From positions 80,026 to 144,025 of the forward strand of contig NZ_CP017991.1 in NCBI RefSeq assembly GCF_002208095.1: a stretch of 64,000 nucleotides of DNA. Direction: 5' to 3'. The stretch comes from Enterobacter cloacae complex sp. ECNIH7 (GTDB taxonomy: Bacteria > Pseudomonadota > Gammaproteobacteria > Enterobacterales > Enterobacteriaceae). The translations under genes and the position numbers were made by a program. Shown here in pieces: positions 27,717 through 35,977 of the stretch (position 1 is the first letter of the stretch; every line of letters starts with the position of its first letter). Under the pieces are notes generated by a model. That model ran no database searches and was not told where the DNA came from. It saw only the letters and a program-made list of their open reading frames with translations.

Positions 27717-29120
27717 TCAGTTGATGGTGTCACCGAGGCGCAGCTGGCTGGCCTGGCGGAGAACATCATCGGGGTTGATGTTGCCGACTGAGGTAGTGCT
27801 GGACGTGGTGGTCTGACTGACGGGTTGCGGAGCAACGGCGTCCTGCGCGGCGCTACCTGCTTTCTGCAGTTCCTCTTTCGCTTTCTGGTCTTCAGCGTCT
27901 TCCAGTGTTTCCAGTCGGAAACCTTTCTGGAACACGACCGTGACCAGGTTGCCGGCACCGATATCAATCACCGGGTGATACTGCTCAGCGCGTTTAATCC
28001 AGTACTGACTCAGGGTGTCGGCCGCCTTACTGGCTCCCCCACCTAACCCCTGCTTAAACACGTCGCCGGCACCGACATCGGCTGTGGCGCCGAGTCCTAC
28101 TGACGGTGTGGCAGCAGACTTAATCCCTTCACCAAAACCTGAAAGCAGACCCGCTGCGCCGGCGTAGCCGACAATCATGCCGTTACGCATCACTGGCTTG
28201 CCGCGCACACCACCCTTACCCTGGTAGCTCACGTGACCGTCAAATTCCATATCGACGTGCTTGCCGTTTTTCAGCACGCAGCTGATCGACTTTGTTCGCA
28301 CCACACCGCGCTCGCTGGAGATATCCCCCCAGATTTCGCCCACCACAAAGCAGCCATCCGCGCTGTACTCTTTGTTGTTGGGCATCTGGATACTCCCCAG
28401 AAGACGAATGGTGACGGGCTGGGTGTTCTGCTGGCCGGTGACGCTGGCGTTGGCATCGGCCCCTTCAATCATGATGGCGTCAGAGAAGGAGCCGGACGGA
28501 ATCCAGGGCAGTTTTGTGGGCTTTTTCTTCAGACTGTCGTAGCTGAATTTGGTGGTCGACAGACCGCCTGTCATGCGCTGGCCGGAGCCGCCCGGATAGA
28601 ACCCTGCGCCCTGCCCCATATTGACACCAGTGGCGGCCGGTGTGCCTGTGGGGGTCACGGAGTATTCGGGGGGTCGGGCCTGACCGGCAGCAACGGGACC
28701 CGGGAGTGGTGTTCCGTTCTGACCAGCAGGTGGTGTCTGCTGGCCTGTGGTCGGGTTGCTGCTGGGGGCTTTCGAAAGCTGGTCATTCAGGCGCTGAATT
28801 TCCGCGTCCTTGTCGGCGAGTTTCTGGTCGGTGGCGAGTTTGTTCTGCGCAAACTGCTGCGAGAGCGTGGCAAAATTTTGCTCGAGCGCAGAGGTCTTCG
28901 CCTGCTGTTGTGCCAGTGCGGCATCGCTGACCTGCTGGTTAAATGCGGCGGTCACGACACCGGTCATGTTCGGTGCGGCAACCGGCGCGGGCTGCTTTTG
29001 CGCCTGCTGATACTGCCCGTACCAGATAACACCGCCCGCAGCGGCTGCGCCGCCCACAAGAACGGCGGCGAGGATGGCCACCTGCTTACGGCGGGTCTTC
29101 AGGTTTTCATTCAGATTCAT
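27717..29120 (-). CDS. traB: TraB transfer-channel scaffold (VirB10 family)
   Basis: Spans the periplasm and connects the outer-membrane complex (TraV, TraK) with the inner membrane. It is 467 aa (475 in F). It has an N-terminal membrane anchor (QVAILAAVLVGGAAAAGGVIW), then a coiled-coil-prone segment (AKTSALEQNFATLSQQFAQNK). A Gly/Pro linker and a C-terminal VirB10/TrbI domain follow. It overlaps traK by 4 bp. Confidence 0.95.
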   Translation of the reverse strand: MNLNENLKTRRKQVAILAAVLVGGAAAAGGVIWYGQYQQAQKQPAPVAAPNMTGVVTAAFNQQVSDAALAQQQAKTSALEQNFATLSQQFAQNKLATDQKLADKDAEIQRLNDQLSKAPSSNPTTGQQTPPAGQNGTPLPGPVAAGQARPPEYSVTPTGTPAATGVNMGQGAGFYPGGSGQRMTGGLSTTKFSYDSLKKKPTKLPWIPSGSFSDAIMIEGADANASVTGQQNTQPVTIRLLGSIQMPNNKEYSADGCFVVGEIWGDISSERGVVRTKSISCVLKNGKHVDMEFDGHVSYQGKGGVRGKPVMRNGMIVGYAGAAGLLSGFGEGIKSAATPSVGLGATADVGAGDVFKQGLGGGASKAADTLSQYWIKRAEQYHPVIDIGAGNLVTVVFQKGFRLETLEDAEDQKAKEELQKAGSAAQDAVAPQPVSQTTTSSTTSVGNINPDDVLRQASQLRLGDTIN

Positions 29121-29857
29121 GGGCGGGTGTCTCCGTCATCTGAAAACACAATCCAGGCGTAGCCTTCGCCGCCGGCATAGAGCTGGCTCTGTGAGAGCAT
29201 GACGGCCCTGACGCCCTTGCGCCAGAAGTCGCGCTCGCGCAGGCTGCGGGTGACGTTGCCCGGATTGCTCATCCGGAAACGCACCAGACGAAGGTGGTTG
29301 CCGACAAACTGGCGTTCCGGTGTCAGGCGTACATCACTGGCGGGTGTGTATGCCGGCATCCGGCTGACCGGGTATTCCTGGTAGTCATCAGGCACCTGGC
29401 CGTTGACGACGGCCCGGGACAATGCGACCAGTGTCTTTTCATAGGTCTGCCCTTCTTCCCAGGCCTTCGCGTCATCGTTCTTGCGAAGTGGTGGTGACAT
29501 GGGGGTGAAGCGCAGGGTCTTGCCGTTGCCGGGCTGCGGTTTGATATTCAGGCTCAGCGATGAGCCGCGGTCAGTCTGGATAAACAGTGTGAAGTTCTGG
29601 CCAACAAGCGGAGACAGAATGAGCGCTCCGTCATCGGTCGTGCTCTGGTCGTAGGCACCGGATGGTCCGCTGATGCTTGTGATTAATTCTCCGTCGACAA
29701 CAACCTTGCTTGGGTTGGTGTTGCTGAGAGTGACGTTAAAGGCGGCGTCGTTCTCAAACGGAATGGCTGCGGGTGCGGAAGCGGCCCGAAGGCCGCCAGT
29801 AAAGAATCCCGCTGCCAGAATCACAGCAGCAGCTGCCGGTGAAATGCGAAATTTCAT
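29117..29857 (-). CDS. traK: TraK transfer-channel secretin-like protein (VirB9 family)
   Basis: Periplasmic/outer-membrane core protein that binds TraV and TraB. Signal peptide ends LRAASA. It has strand-rich domains and the typical end RAVMLSQSQLYAGGEGYAWIVF. It is 246 aa, against 242 in F. Confidence 0.95.
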   Translation of the reverse strand: MKFRISPAAAAVILAAGFFTGGLRAASAPAAIPFENDAAFNVTLSNTNPSKVVVDGELITSISGPSGAYDQSTTDDGALILSPLVGQNFTLFIQTDRGSSLSLNIKPQPGNGKTLRFTPMSPPLRKNDDAKAWEEGQTYEKTLVALSRAVVNGQVPDDYQEYPVSRMPAYTPASDVRLTPERQFVGNHLRLVRFRMSNPGNVTRSLRERDFWRKGVRAVMLSQSQLYAGGEGYAWIVFSDDGDTRP

Positions 29858-29868
29858 GGGCAGTCCTG

Positions 29869-30450
29869 TTAGTTGGTGGTGGTTACCGGCTGGAGTTCCT
29901 CGAAGCTGTGGAGGTTAATCACGCCATTCACATAACTCAGTTTCAGTCGGTAGATTTTTTCTTCGGGCTTCAGGAAGGTGGTGATTGCGCCGTTGGTGGT
30001 GGAGGATTTCAAAGTGCCGCTGAATTCCACGGAGCCATCATTGGTGACCCGGATTTCTTTCGTGTCGAACTGGGTGGTAATCCCTCCTTTCTTGATGCGT
30101 TCAGCTTCAATATCCAGGGCTTTCTTGAGCACATCCCGCTCAGCAGAGGGGACGTACCCAAGAATCATTTTCTGGTTATTGTCGATGTTTTCCGGGGTGA
30201 TATTCAGTCGCCAGTAAATAAAGGAAGTGGCGAACTGTGTCATGCCGGTTGCGTCTGCGCTGACTGCATCAGAAGCGAACGGACGGTTATACGTCATTGG
30301 GGTGGTAATGGTTTTCTGGGTGGTGGCAAAATGCCATGCCAGCGAACCGGTTAAAACGTTACCCACTCCCAGAATCAGGGTTAATCCTGTAAGGCCAATA
30401 AACGCATAGCTGAGTTGTTTATCGCGTTCCCCTTTGATTTTCAGTTTCAT
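29869..30450 (-). CDS. traE: TraE inner-membrane pilus assembly protein (VirB5/VirB8-like position)
   Basis: One N-terminal membrane segment (YAFIGLTGLTLILGVGNVL) and a periplasmic domain. It is 193 aa, against 188 in F. Conserved parts include ITPENIDNNQKMIL and a terminal NGVINLHSFEE. It is required for pilus assembly in F. Confidence 0.93.
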   Translation of the reverse strand: MKLKIKGERDKQLSYAFIGLTGLTLILGVGNVLTGSLAWHFATTQKTITTPMTYNRPFASDAVSADATGMTQFATSFIYWRLNITPENIDNNQKMILGYVPSAERDVLKKALDIEAERIKKGGITTQFDTKEIRVTNDGSVEFSGTLKSSTTNGAITTFLKPEEKIYRLKLSYVNGVINLHSFEELQPVTTTN

Positions 30451-30455
30451 GAAAG

Positions 30456-30758
30456 TTATGCCCTCCAGTGCCGGAAACTTGAATCAGGTATCTGGCGAAA
30501 AGTGACTTTGAATAAAAGTGACGGCAGGTGCCAGTAACAGAAATTAAGTAACCAGAATGACCCCTGCCCTTTCTTCAGGTATCTGACAATGAACCAGAGA
30601 ATCCCCGCTATAACGCCAAGTTCGAGTGACATATTGTTAAGCACCCCTAAAACAACCAGGGGTGCGGTCACGATTAATTCATCAATTGGAAGGCCTAAAT
30701 AACGTTCCTGCTGGTTCAGTGTTTCCGGGAAGTAGTATTTATCCTCTTCCCCGCTCAT
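30456..30758 (-). CDS. traL: TraL pilus assembly membrane protein
   Basis: Small inner-membrane protein (VirB3 family). It is 100 aa, against 91 in F. It carries PETLNQQERYLGLPIDE before the membrane region and WLLNFCYWHLPS near the end. It lies 3 bp after the traA stop. Confidence 0.93.
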   Translation of the reverse strand: MSGEEDKYYFPETLNQQERYLGLPIDELIVTAPLVVLGVLNNMSLELGVIAGILWFIVRYLKKGQGSFWLLNFCYWHLPSLLFKVTFRQIPDSSFRHWRA

Positions 30759-30761
30759 CGT

Positions 30762-31115
30762 TTAGCTCGCGATACCGAAGGCGACACGGGTAAAGATGAT
30801 TGCCATAACGATACCGACAAATACCAGTGGAGAGCGTGCCTTAATATAAATAAACAGGCCCATGATGATTTCGGCAATGTAGAACCATTTAATCAGTGAG
30901 GAGCCAGAACCGAATGTGGAATTAACAGTTGTTGCCTGTGATGAGAGGAGGTCAGTACCGGATGCGAATGACGGGTTGGTGACCATAAGTGCAATTAAGA
31001 ATGCACCTGCTGTTTTTAAGTAAAATTTCATCTGGCGATTTTCGCGAGCTTTACGGAATAAAGACGCTACCGCCCATCCCTTACCGACGTTAAGGGCGCT
31101 GCCTTTGGTTAACAT
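30762..31115 (-). CDS. traA: TraA propilin
   Basis: Precursor of the F-type pilus subunit. A long 51-residue leader ends NPSFA, the same leader length as F propilin. The predicted mature pilin is 66 residues starting SGTDLLSSQ. Two hydrophobic helices flank a short basic loop (IKARS), as in F pilin. The mature sequence is well diverged from F (for example FGSGSSLIKWFYIAEIIMGLF), which implies a different pilus serology and perhaps phage range. An AGGAG-like site precedes the ATG. It is the first gene of the transfer operon. Confidence 0.93.
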   Translation of the reverse strand: MLTKGSALNVGKGWAVASLFRKARENRQMKFYLKTAGAFLIALMVTNPSFASGTDLLSSQATTVNSTFGSGSSLIKWFYIAEIIMGLFIYIKARSPLVFVGIVMAIIFTRVAFGIAS

Positions 31116-31205
31116 GCTTGTTTTCTCCGGAAGTAAACAAAAGTGGTGTGCGTAAGTTGTTGTTTACGCGGGTGCAATTGTCCCATGACCCTAAAAAAAA
31201 AAAAC

Positions 31206-31221
31206 TGTGACGCATGTCACA
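31206..31221. promoter_or_regulatory. Perfect CRP-type palindrome upstream of traA and the traY-like gene
   Basis: TGTGA-CGCATG-TCACA matches the CRP half-sites with the standard 6-bp spacing. It lies in the 197-bp divergent gap between the traA start and the traY-like start, 85 bp from traA. An A-run precedes it (31193-31204). F controls traJ through CRP; here the site would act directly on the divergent promoters. Binding is inferred. Confidence 0.6.
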
Positions 31222-31312
31222 CTTTTTGATTTCATTCGGATTTATCTGAATATGTAAGTGAGTAGGCTTTGTAGACCGGAAAGTTCTGAAATGGCTTACA
31301 GGATCTATAGCT

Positions 31313-31954
31313 ATGAAAGTAAAAGAGAAAATGTGGGATGGTCGCGGCCGTCCACGAAAGTTCCAGCCCGGCGAGGCGGTCGAGTGGCGGCTGCGCGCGC
31401 CGGATAATTTGCTTATGGAGCTGCGAATATGTGCGAGGGCGGGTAACAGAAGCGTAAATGAGGAAATTATCGCAAGGCTTTTGTTGTCCCTGAATTATCA
31501 GCCAGGGAAGGTAGTAATTAAAACTGCGGAAGGCGAACGGCTCATTTCGTTGGCGGTCAGGTTCGAGGAGTGGCTCGGGAATTTACTGAATGAAGTGGAT
31601 GGTGAGGCTGAAGAGAAAAATAAGGTTCCGGTGCACCAGGAGCAGTTGTGGATGTGGCGTGAAGGTGAGCGTGTGTTGCTCCCCGGGAAAACTACAGGCT
31701 ACAGTATGCGTATTCCCGAGAATCTTGCAGATGAAATCAGGGCAATGGCAAAGGTGCATAACCGTAGTCTGAATGACGAAATGCTCACCAGGTTAATGAA
31801 TACGCTTGGATATTTTACTGAGAGATTACTTGACCAGAATGAGGATGCGCAGGCACTGAAAGTATTGTGTATGGAATTTGAGGTTTTTTTAAAAGAAAAA
31901 ATCACGGAGGTGGAGAAAGAAGACCTTCCGTGGGATGAGGGTGAGTCTCAGTGA
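31313..31954 (+). CDS. Tandem ribbon-helix-helix protein, TraY-like
   Basis: 213-aa DNA-binding protein with two Arc/TraY-type ribbon-helix-helix domains. The first is VEWRLRAPDNLLMELRICAR with NRSVNEEIIARLL; the second is YSMRIPENLADEIRAMAK with NRSLNDEMLTRLM. Each is followed by a helical, acidic tail. F TraY is also a tandem repeat of this fold, binds oriT and the tra promoter, and is encoded just before traA on the same strand. Here the gene is divergent from traA and convergent with traM. It could act as an oriT accessory protein and as a regulator of the divergent traA promoter. Confidence 0.75.
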   Translation: MKVKEKMWDGRGRPRKFQPGEAVEWRLRAPDNLLMELRICARAGNRSVNEEIIARLLLSLNYQPGKVVIKTAEGERLISLAVRFEEWLGNLLNEVDGEAEEKNKVPVHQEQLWMWREGERVLLPGKTTGYSMRIPENLADEIRAMAKVHNRSLNDEMLTRLMNTLGYFTERLLDQNEDAQALKVLCMEFEVFLKEKITEVEKEDLPWDEGESQ

Positions 31955-31961
31955 TCGACAG

Positions 31962-31979
31962 GGCCGGAAAAATCCGGCC
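31962..31979. terminator. Hairpin between the convergent traY-like gene and traM
   Basis: 7-bp stem GGCCGGA / TCCGGCC with a 4-base A loop in the 37-bp gap between the two stops. No long T-run, but the site is correctly placed for both transcripts. Confidence 0.45.
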
Positions 31980-31991
31980 TGAAACCAATAA

Positions 31992-32378
31992 TTAATCCGT
32001 CAGGAAGTGGTCTTTTTCAGCCTTATCTTCTGCATCGTTAATCGAGCTGATATTGGCATTTATCAGTTCTTCAAGCTTCACTCCAGAGTCTGGCCCCTTC
32101 ATCGTGACAAAGATATCAGAGACAAGTGCGGTGAGAATCATAATACCTTCACGTGAGCCAGAGACTTTCTTAATGAGGTCGCGTCGGAAACCATCGAGAT
32201 CGAAAGATGGGCCTTCTTCCTTCGATTTGTAGACCATCAACCCGAGTCGAACTAATTCGTTGACTATTGATGAATAGTTCATGTCAGACGTTGTTGCGCC
32301 TTTCTGTAACTCAATCTCAAGAATATCATGTATTTCTCTGTCAATTTTATCTTTAAAGTAGATGTTCTTTCTTGGCAT
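31992..32378 (-). CDS. traM: TraM relaxosome accessory protein
   Basis: oriT-binding protein that contacts the TraD C-terminus and signals readiness for transfer. It is 128 aa (127 in F). The N-terminal strand (KNIYFKDKIDREI) and the helix region with SSIVNELVRLGLMVY correspond to the DNA-binding part of F TraM. A helical tetramerisation domain follows. It is transcribed away from oriT like F traM. traJ, which follows traM in F, is absent. Confidence 0.85.
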   Translation of the reverse strand: MPRKNIYFKDKIDREIHDILEIELQKGATTSDMNYSSIVNELVRLGLMVYKSKEEGPSFDLDGFRRDLIKKVSGSREGIMILTALVSDIFVTMKGPDSGVKLEELINANISSINDAEDKAEKDHFLTD

Positions 32379-32973
32379 GATATTTTCTCAAAAATTTCAT
32401 GCAGTGCCTGATGCGGCACTGCAATGCTACTTATAAGTCAGTTCCCGAAGTAACTCGTCTCTGTAACTTACTGAGAGTTCGTGTAAATCGGGCTTTTTGA
32501 AGTGTGCTAATCCGGCACCATCATGTGTGTGCATCAGGCACTGTGATGTGTGGGGTTCAGGCACTATTCATTTTTAAGTTACTCTAATTATTGAATACAC
32601 ACAATCCCCACACTCAACAGTGCTGTATCAGCACACACAGTAGTGCTGCATTAGGCACTGCAAGGTGTGCTGATGCACACACCTTTATTGTTCACGCAGC
32701 ATAATTCCGCATAATACGAACAGGTATACATCTGAATTAAAAGAAAAAATCTGCAAGACGAAGTCTTGCGTGGGGTGTGATGTTTTAGGAGGTTAGTAAA
32801 GAGCGGCATGTAAATACGGTAGCCTGGTCTGCTTTCATTATTTCAGCCAGGGGTAAAAGTCATGCCGGAGAGCGCTTACGCGCGTTTGTAGTGAATAAAC
32901 TTGATTAAGACGATCTGGCGGGGTATTTTTTAAAGCGGCTCCCATTAGTGCTTATATCTCGTTAAAAGGCCAG
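32379..32973. other. oriT: oriT region with F-like nic
   Basis: Noncoding region between traM and the transglycosylase gene. The stem GCAAGAC-GAA-GTCTTGC (32753-32769) is followed by GCGTGGGGTGTGATG, nearly the F core GCGTGGGGTGTGGTG. By analogy with F the + strand is cut after GCGTGGGGT, between 32776 and 32777. The transferred strand then leads rightward and the tra operon enters last. The part between traM and nic holds repeated GTGC...GCAC palindromes and AT-rich tracts, probably TraM, TraY-like and IHF sites. No gene seen. Confidence 0.9.
32404..32678. repeat. Six imperfect GTGC-N-GCAC palindromes in oriT
   Basis: Copies at 32404-32419, 32504-32518, 32529-32541, 32620-32634, 32643-32658 and 32667-32678. 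Each is GTGC, 4 to 8 bases (often containing TGATG, ATCAG, TTAG or similar), then GCAC. They lie between traM and nic, where F has TraM and TraY sites. They are probably binding sites for TraM or the tandem ribbon-helix-helix protein. Confidence 0.7.
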
Positions 32974-33516
32974 ATGATGAAAATAACATTATTACCCGCT
33001 GCCGTGCTGGTCGTTTCACTTTCAGCGGGCGCAGCTCCCCAGATGTGTTTTGATCAGGCGGGAAAGGACTACCGTATTGATCCACTCCTGCTGATGTCAA
33101 TTTCCATTAAGGAAAGCAGACTGCGGGCAGATGCGATTAATGGATCAAACAGGAATGGGACAGAAGATGTCTGCGGGATGCAGGTGAACAGCTCTCATTA
33201 CGGAAAGCTTAAAAACTTTAATATTACGCGTGACCGGTTGTTAAATGATCCCTGTATCTGTGTCTATACCGGTGCCTGGGTTCTGGCGCACAACTTCCGG
33301 TCGTATGGTAAAAACTGGGACAGCGTAGGAATGTATAATACCGGCCCCTCGAAAAAGCTCATCACTCAGCGCCGGGCGTATGCCGAAGATATTAAAAATA
33401 TATATCGCGTTTTGCTGGCACGAAAAACGATCCTTTCGCAGTATCAGGAGCAGAGCGGGGGAATGGTTAATGCAGAAAAAACAGCAGAGACGGCGTCACT
33501 GAATAACACACAATAA
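32974..33516 (+). CDS. Conjugation-associated lytic transglycosylase (Orf169/P19 type)
   Basis: Secreted lysozyme-like enzyme that opens peptidoglycan for the transfer channel. Signal peptide ends SAGAA. The SLT domain has the catalytic Glu in ISIKESRLRADAIN and a later MYNTGPSKK segment. It is 180 aa and lies just beyond nic on the opposite strand from traM, as gene X/orf169 does in F. The double ATG leaves 32974 or 32977 as start. Confidence 0.9.
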   Translation: MMKITLLPAAVLVVSLSAGAAPQMCFDQAGKDYRIDPLLLMSISIKESRLRADAINGSNRNGTEDVCGMQVNSSHYGKLKNFNITRDRLLNDPCICVYTGAWVLAHNFRSYGKNWDSVGMYNTGPSKKLITQRRAYAEDIKNIYRVLLARKTILSQYQEQSGGMVNAEKTAETASLNNTQ

Positions 33517-33517
33517 A

Positions 33518-33539
33518 AAGCCGCTCATCAGAGCGGCTT
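33518..33539. terminator. Bidirectional terminator
   Basis: 9-bp stem AAGCCGCTC / GAGCGGCTT with loop ATCA, followed by TTTTTATT on the minus strand and AATTTT on the plus strand. It sits between the stops of the transglycosylase gene and the convergent DUF932 gene. Confidence 0.85.
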
Positions 33540-33544
33540 AATTT

Positions 33545-34366
33545 TCAGGCCTTCAGCTTTGCAAACTCTTCAGCCAGTTTCCATAATGCCTGATTTAATT
33601 TGATATCACCGTCAATACCGGTGACTTCCCGCGTTCTGGTCAGACTGCCTTTTTCCGTTCTGCCACGGATACCACCCCGGATCACATTTTCCTGCACCAC
33701 ATTAAAAGTGGTCCATAAATCCTGTCCCTGGTCGAGGACACGGCGCGGGTTAATAATCTGCTCTGGCGTTACCGGCGATTTTTTCCCGTCATACTTATAC
33801 TCCAGAGCGGCGGCACCCAGGAGACGTTGTTCAGGTAAAGAGAGCTGGATGCTTTTCATCATGTCGATATTTTCATCAACAGCATCAAATGTTTTCAGCA
33901 CTGTATAAGCGCCCTCGATAACCTGCCCGACAATATCCCCTTTGTGTGGTACGCGGATTTCACCAAAATCTTTCCAGGCTACCAGACCATTAGAGCAAAC
34001 CTGACGAAACATGCCGGGGATCATTTTATAACTGCTGGAGCCATCATGGCTGTTAAGCAGAATAATTTCCGGGACTTCTTTACCGTTAATCTGGTCATGT
34101 CGGCGCAGGCGCAGCATATGTTTCGTAAACTCGCGTTTATCCTGGTCACGCGGACGTGACTGGGTTGCATAATACGGCTGGAATCCCTCATCACGTAAAC
34201 GATCAAGAATATTAATGGTCGGAATATAGGTATAACGCTCTGAGCGAGAATCATGCTTATCAGCAGAAAACGCGCTCGGGACAATGCGCTGTAATTCATC
34301 ATTCGTCAGCGGGCGGTCTTTACGGATTGACGACGGCATACGATAGCGGCTTGCGAAACTGACCAT
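33545..34366 (-). CDS. DUF932 family protein
   Basis: 273 aa from the start MVSFASRYRM; the upstream extension to 34411 is unlikely. DUF932 signatures are YTYIPTINILDRLRDEGF, LRRHDQI and GMFRQVCSNGLVAWKDFGEIRVPHKGDI. Such genes are common in plasmid leading regions and genomic islands; the biochemical role is not established. It lies downstream of repeat copy A, in the direction expected for transcription from an incoming single strand. Confidence 0.85.
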   Translation of the reverse strand: MVSFASRYRMPSSIRKDRPLTNDELQRIVPSAFSADKHDSRSERYTYIPTINILDRLRDEGFQPYYATQSRPRDQDKREFTKHMLRLRRHDQINGKEVPEIILLNSHDGSSSYKMIPGMFRQVCSNGLVAWKDFGEIRVPHKGDIVGQVIEGAYTVLKTFDAVDENIDMMKSIQLSLPEQRLLGAAALEYKYDGKKSPVTPEQIINPRRVLDQGQDLWTTFNVVQENVIRGGIRGRTEKGSLTRTREVTGIDGDIKLNQALWKLAEEFAKLKA

Positions 34367-34382
34367 AATTATTGACTCCTGA

Positions 34383-34676
34383 TTAATTAGTAAGTGATGA
34401 AGAAATAACACGGTGAAAATTGTCCAGCGGCATTGCAGCTGCTACCGGGCGACCTTCGATAACCCAGACAGAGATATAATCCGGGCAGTCGTTATTAATT
34501 AACGTCAGCTCAGTGGCATTCGCTGGCGGTGTAAAAATTGCCGGTTGTGGCTCTCCTTCCGTTGCGGCAAGGACCCAGCAAAACAGATCCGTGAACTGGG
34601 CAACGGTGAGGTTTGAATCACATCTTCCGGTAGATTCTTGAGCGGCGGTTTTGACGTTGACGTTTCGTGTGTGCAT
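34383..34676 (-). CDS. Unrecognised leading-region protein, 97 aa
   Basis: Start at MHTRNVNVKTAAQES with an AGGAGAA site. The first 15 residues lie inside repeat copy A and are therefore identical to the N-terminus of the unrelated 90-aa product at 40085-40357. The rest is unique (FCWVLAATEGEPQPAIF, LINNDCPDYISVWVIEG). The 16-bp gap to the DUF932 start suggests one transcript. No domain recognised. Confidence 0.65.
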   Translation of the reverse strand: MHTRNVNVKTAAQESTGRCDSNLTVAQFTDLFCWVLAATEGEPQPAIFTPPANATELTLINNDCPDYISVWVIEGRPVAAAMPLDNFHRVISSSLTN

Positions 34677-35164
34677 CCTGGTTTTCTCCTGTGGTGATGG
34701 TTGTCCATCTCCCTGGTGAGTTCTCTCGCGGCAAAGGGCAAAGGGAGCAACGGCGAAGGGAGGAAGGAAAGGGGCGCTGACGAAAGTTTTTGCGGCCTTT
34801 CGCAAAAAGTTTTGGCGGCGTTTATTTCACCCCTTGTATGACGACCCGGCGGTGCTACAAGCAGCCCTCCGCGTGAGGACACACGGGGGATGGCCTCACC
34901 GGATGAACAGGATACACACACCCGACACGTCGGAACGGCGTGGCGACATTAAAGCGACGGCTCCGCCGGCGCGGTGAAGGCGTTCCGGACGGTACGGCCG
35001 GAGAAGCCGTAGCCCCTGACCTCAGCCATCAGACCCTAGCGAAGCCCGAAACCCGAAGGGGTTCGGCGGAGACTGGCTGGTGCGAAGCAGCTGCCTGGCG
35101 GAGTGGGGCTCGACGACCGGACGGCGCAGCTGGCCGGGAGCCGAAGGGGGCCATCGCCCTGCCC
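34632..35164. repeat. Structured leading-region repeat, copy A (ssDNA promoter candidate)
   Basis: At least 530 bp with no difference seen by eye from 40313-40845 (offset 5681). Similarity continues at lower identity to about 35460. It is rich in short inverted repeats, such as GAAACCCGAAGGGGTTCG and the run around CCGGGAGCCGAAGG, and has no credible gene in 34677-35292. Position, orientation and multiplicity resemble Frpo/ssi elements of F, which fold in the incoming strand and let RNA polymerase start transcription and primers there. That function is inference. Confidence 0.7.
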
Positions 35165-35255
35165 CTCATTTTGGTGATGGCCATCCTGGTGACGCTGGCC
35201 GATATCGCTGTGATTTGGCCGGAAATCTGACCCGGGATGATTTGAGAACGGTCAC

Positions 35256-35291
35256 TATTAATGCTAATGTACGCATCCATTAGCATTAATA
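35256..35291 (+). promoter_or_regulatory. 14-bp perfect inverted repeat, probable operator
   Basis: TATTAATGCTAATG, 8 bp, then its exact complement, directly before the start of the 162-aa gene. A 13-bp version recurs at 40938-40971 before the truncated copy of the same gene. Placement suggests autoregulation or a host repressor site. Confidence 0.6.
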
Positions 35292-35304
35292 TGTGGTGCA
35301 AATA

Positions 35305-35793
35305 ATGGCTGAAGAATCACAAACTGAGCAGTCGCGGGCCTATTTTTACCGCAACTTTACGTACACCCGCGATCATCTGGCCAGAGACTATCTGGCCGAA
35401 CTGCACAATTATCACGATGATTCCTGGGAATACCCTCAACGAGCAGCCCGTCTCAGTGCGGCCGTGAAACGTTATAAAACTTACCGGATGCTCTGCTTCA
35501 TCTTTGAGATTGCTGACAGCATTGATCTGGATTTAACGCCCCTTACCGTTAAACGCCTTTGCACCCGCCTTTTTGGCCGGTCAGGCAGTCAGGACATGAT
35601 AGTGGCCATCTTTGGCCAGAAAGGCCGCCAGCACCGCAGCCGTGACAATACGCTCTCCACGCTGGATGAAATTACAGAGCGTTACCGGCTTGCTGCACAT
35701 TCCTGCCAGGCATCAACCCTGAGTGATATTGAAAGCGTGAAAAGGGATTACCAGGCAGAGATCAGGAAGGGAAGAGAGCAGGCAGCGCCGTAG
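35305..35793 (+). CDS. Unrecognised + strand leading-region protein, 162 aa
   Basis: Start at MAEESQTEQSRAYFYRNFTY. Predicted mostly helical and basic; it contains PQRAARLSAAVKRYKTYRMLCFIFEIADSIDLDL and LTVKRLCTRLFGRSGSQDMIVAIFGQKGR. One of the few genes here on the strand opposite to the other leading genes. A 5'-homologous but truncated copy is at 40986-41177. The operator palindrome and structured repeat upstream were duplicated with it. Function unknown; a regulator is possible from its operator. Confidence 0.65.
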   Translation: MAEESQTEQSRAYFYRNFTYTRDHLARDYLAELHNYHDDSWEYPQRAARLSAAVKRYKTYRMLCFIFEIADSIDLDLTPLTVKRLCTRLFGRSGSQDMIVAIFGQKGRQHRSRDNTLSTLDEITERYRLAAHSCQASTLSDIESVKRDYQAEIRKGREQAAP

Positions 35794-35977
35794 GCGCTGC
35801 CGCCCTGCCCCGTTCCCCGGAGGGGAACAGCCCTTCCCGGAAGTAAAGGCGTGCGGTCGCGCAGGGAAGGAAAAAGGGGCTACCGGCGAACCGGCAACCC
35901 CTTCATAAAGGCGCTTCAGGCATGTCCAGACTGCCTCCAGCCCCTGAATGGCGGGGGTTTCCCCCCGCCGGGGTTGG

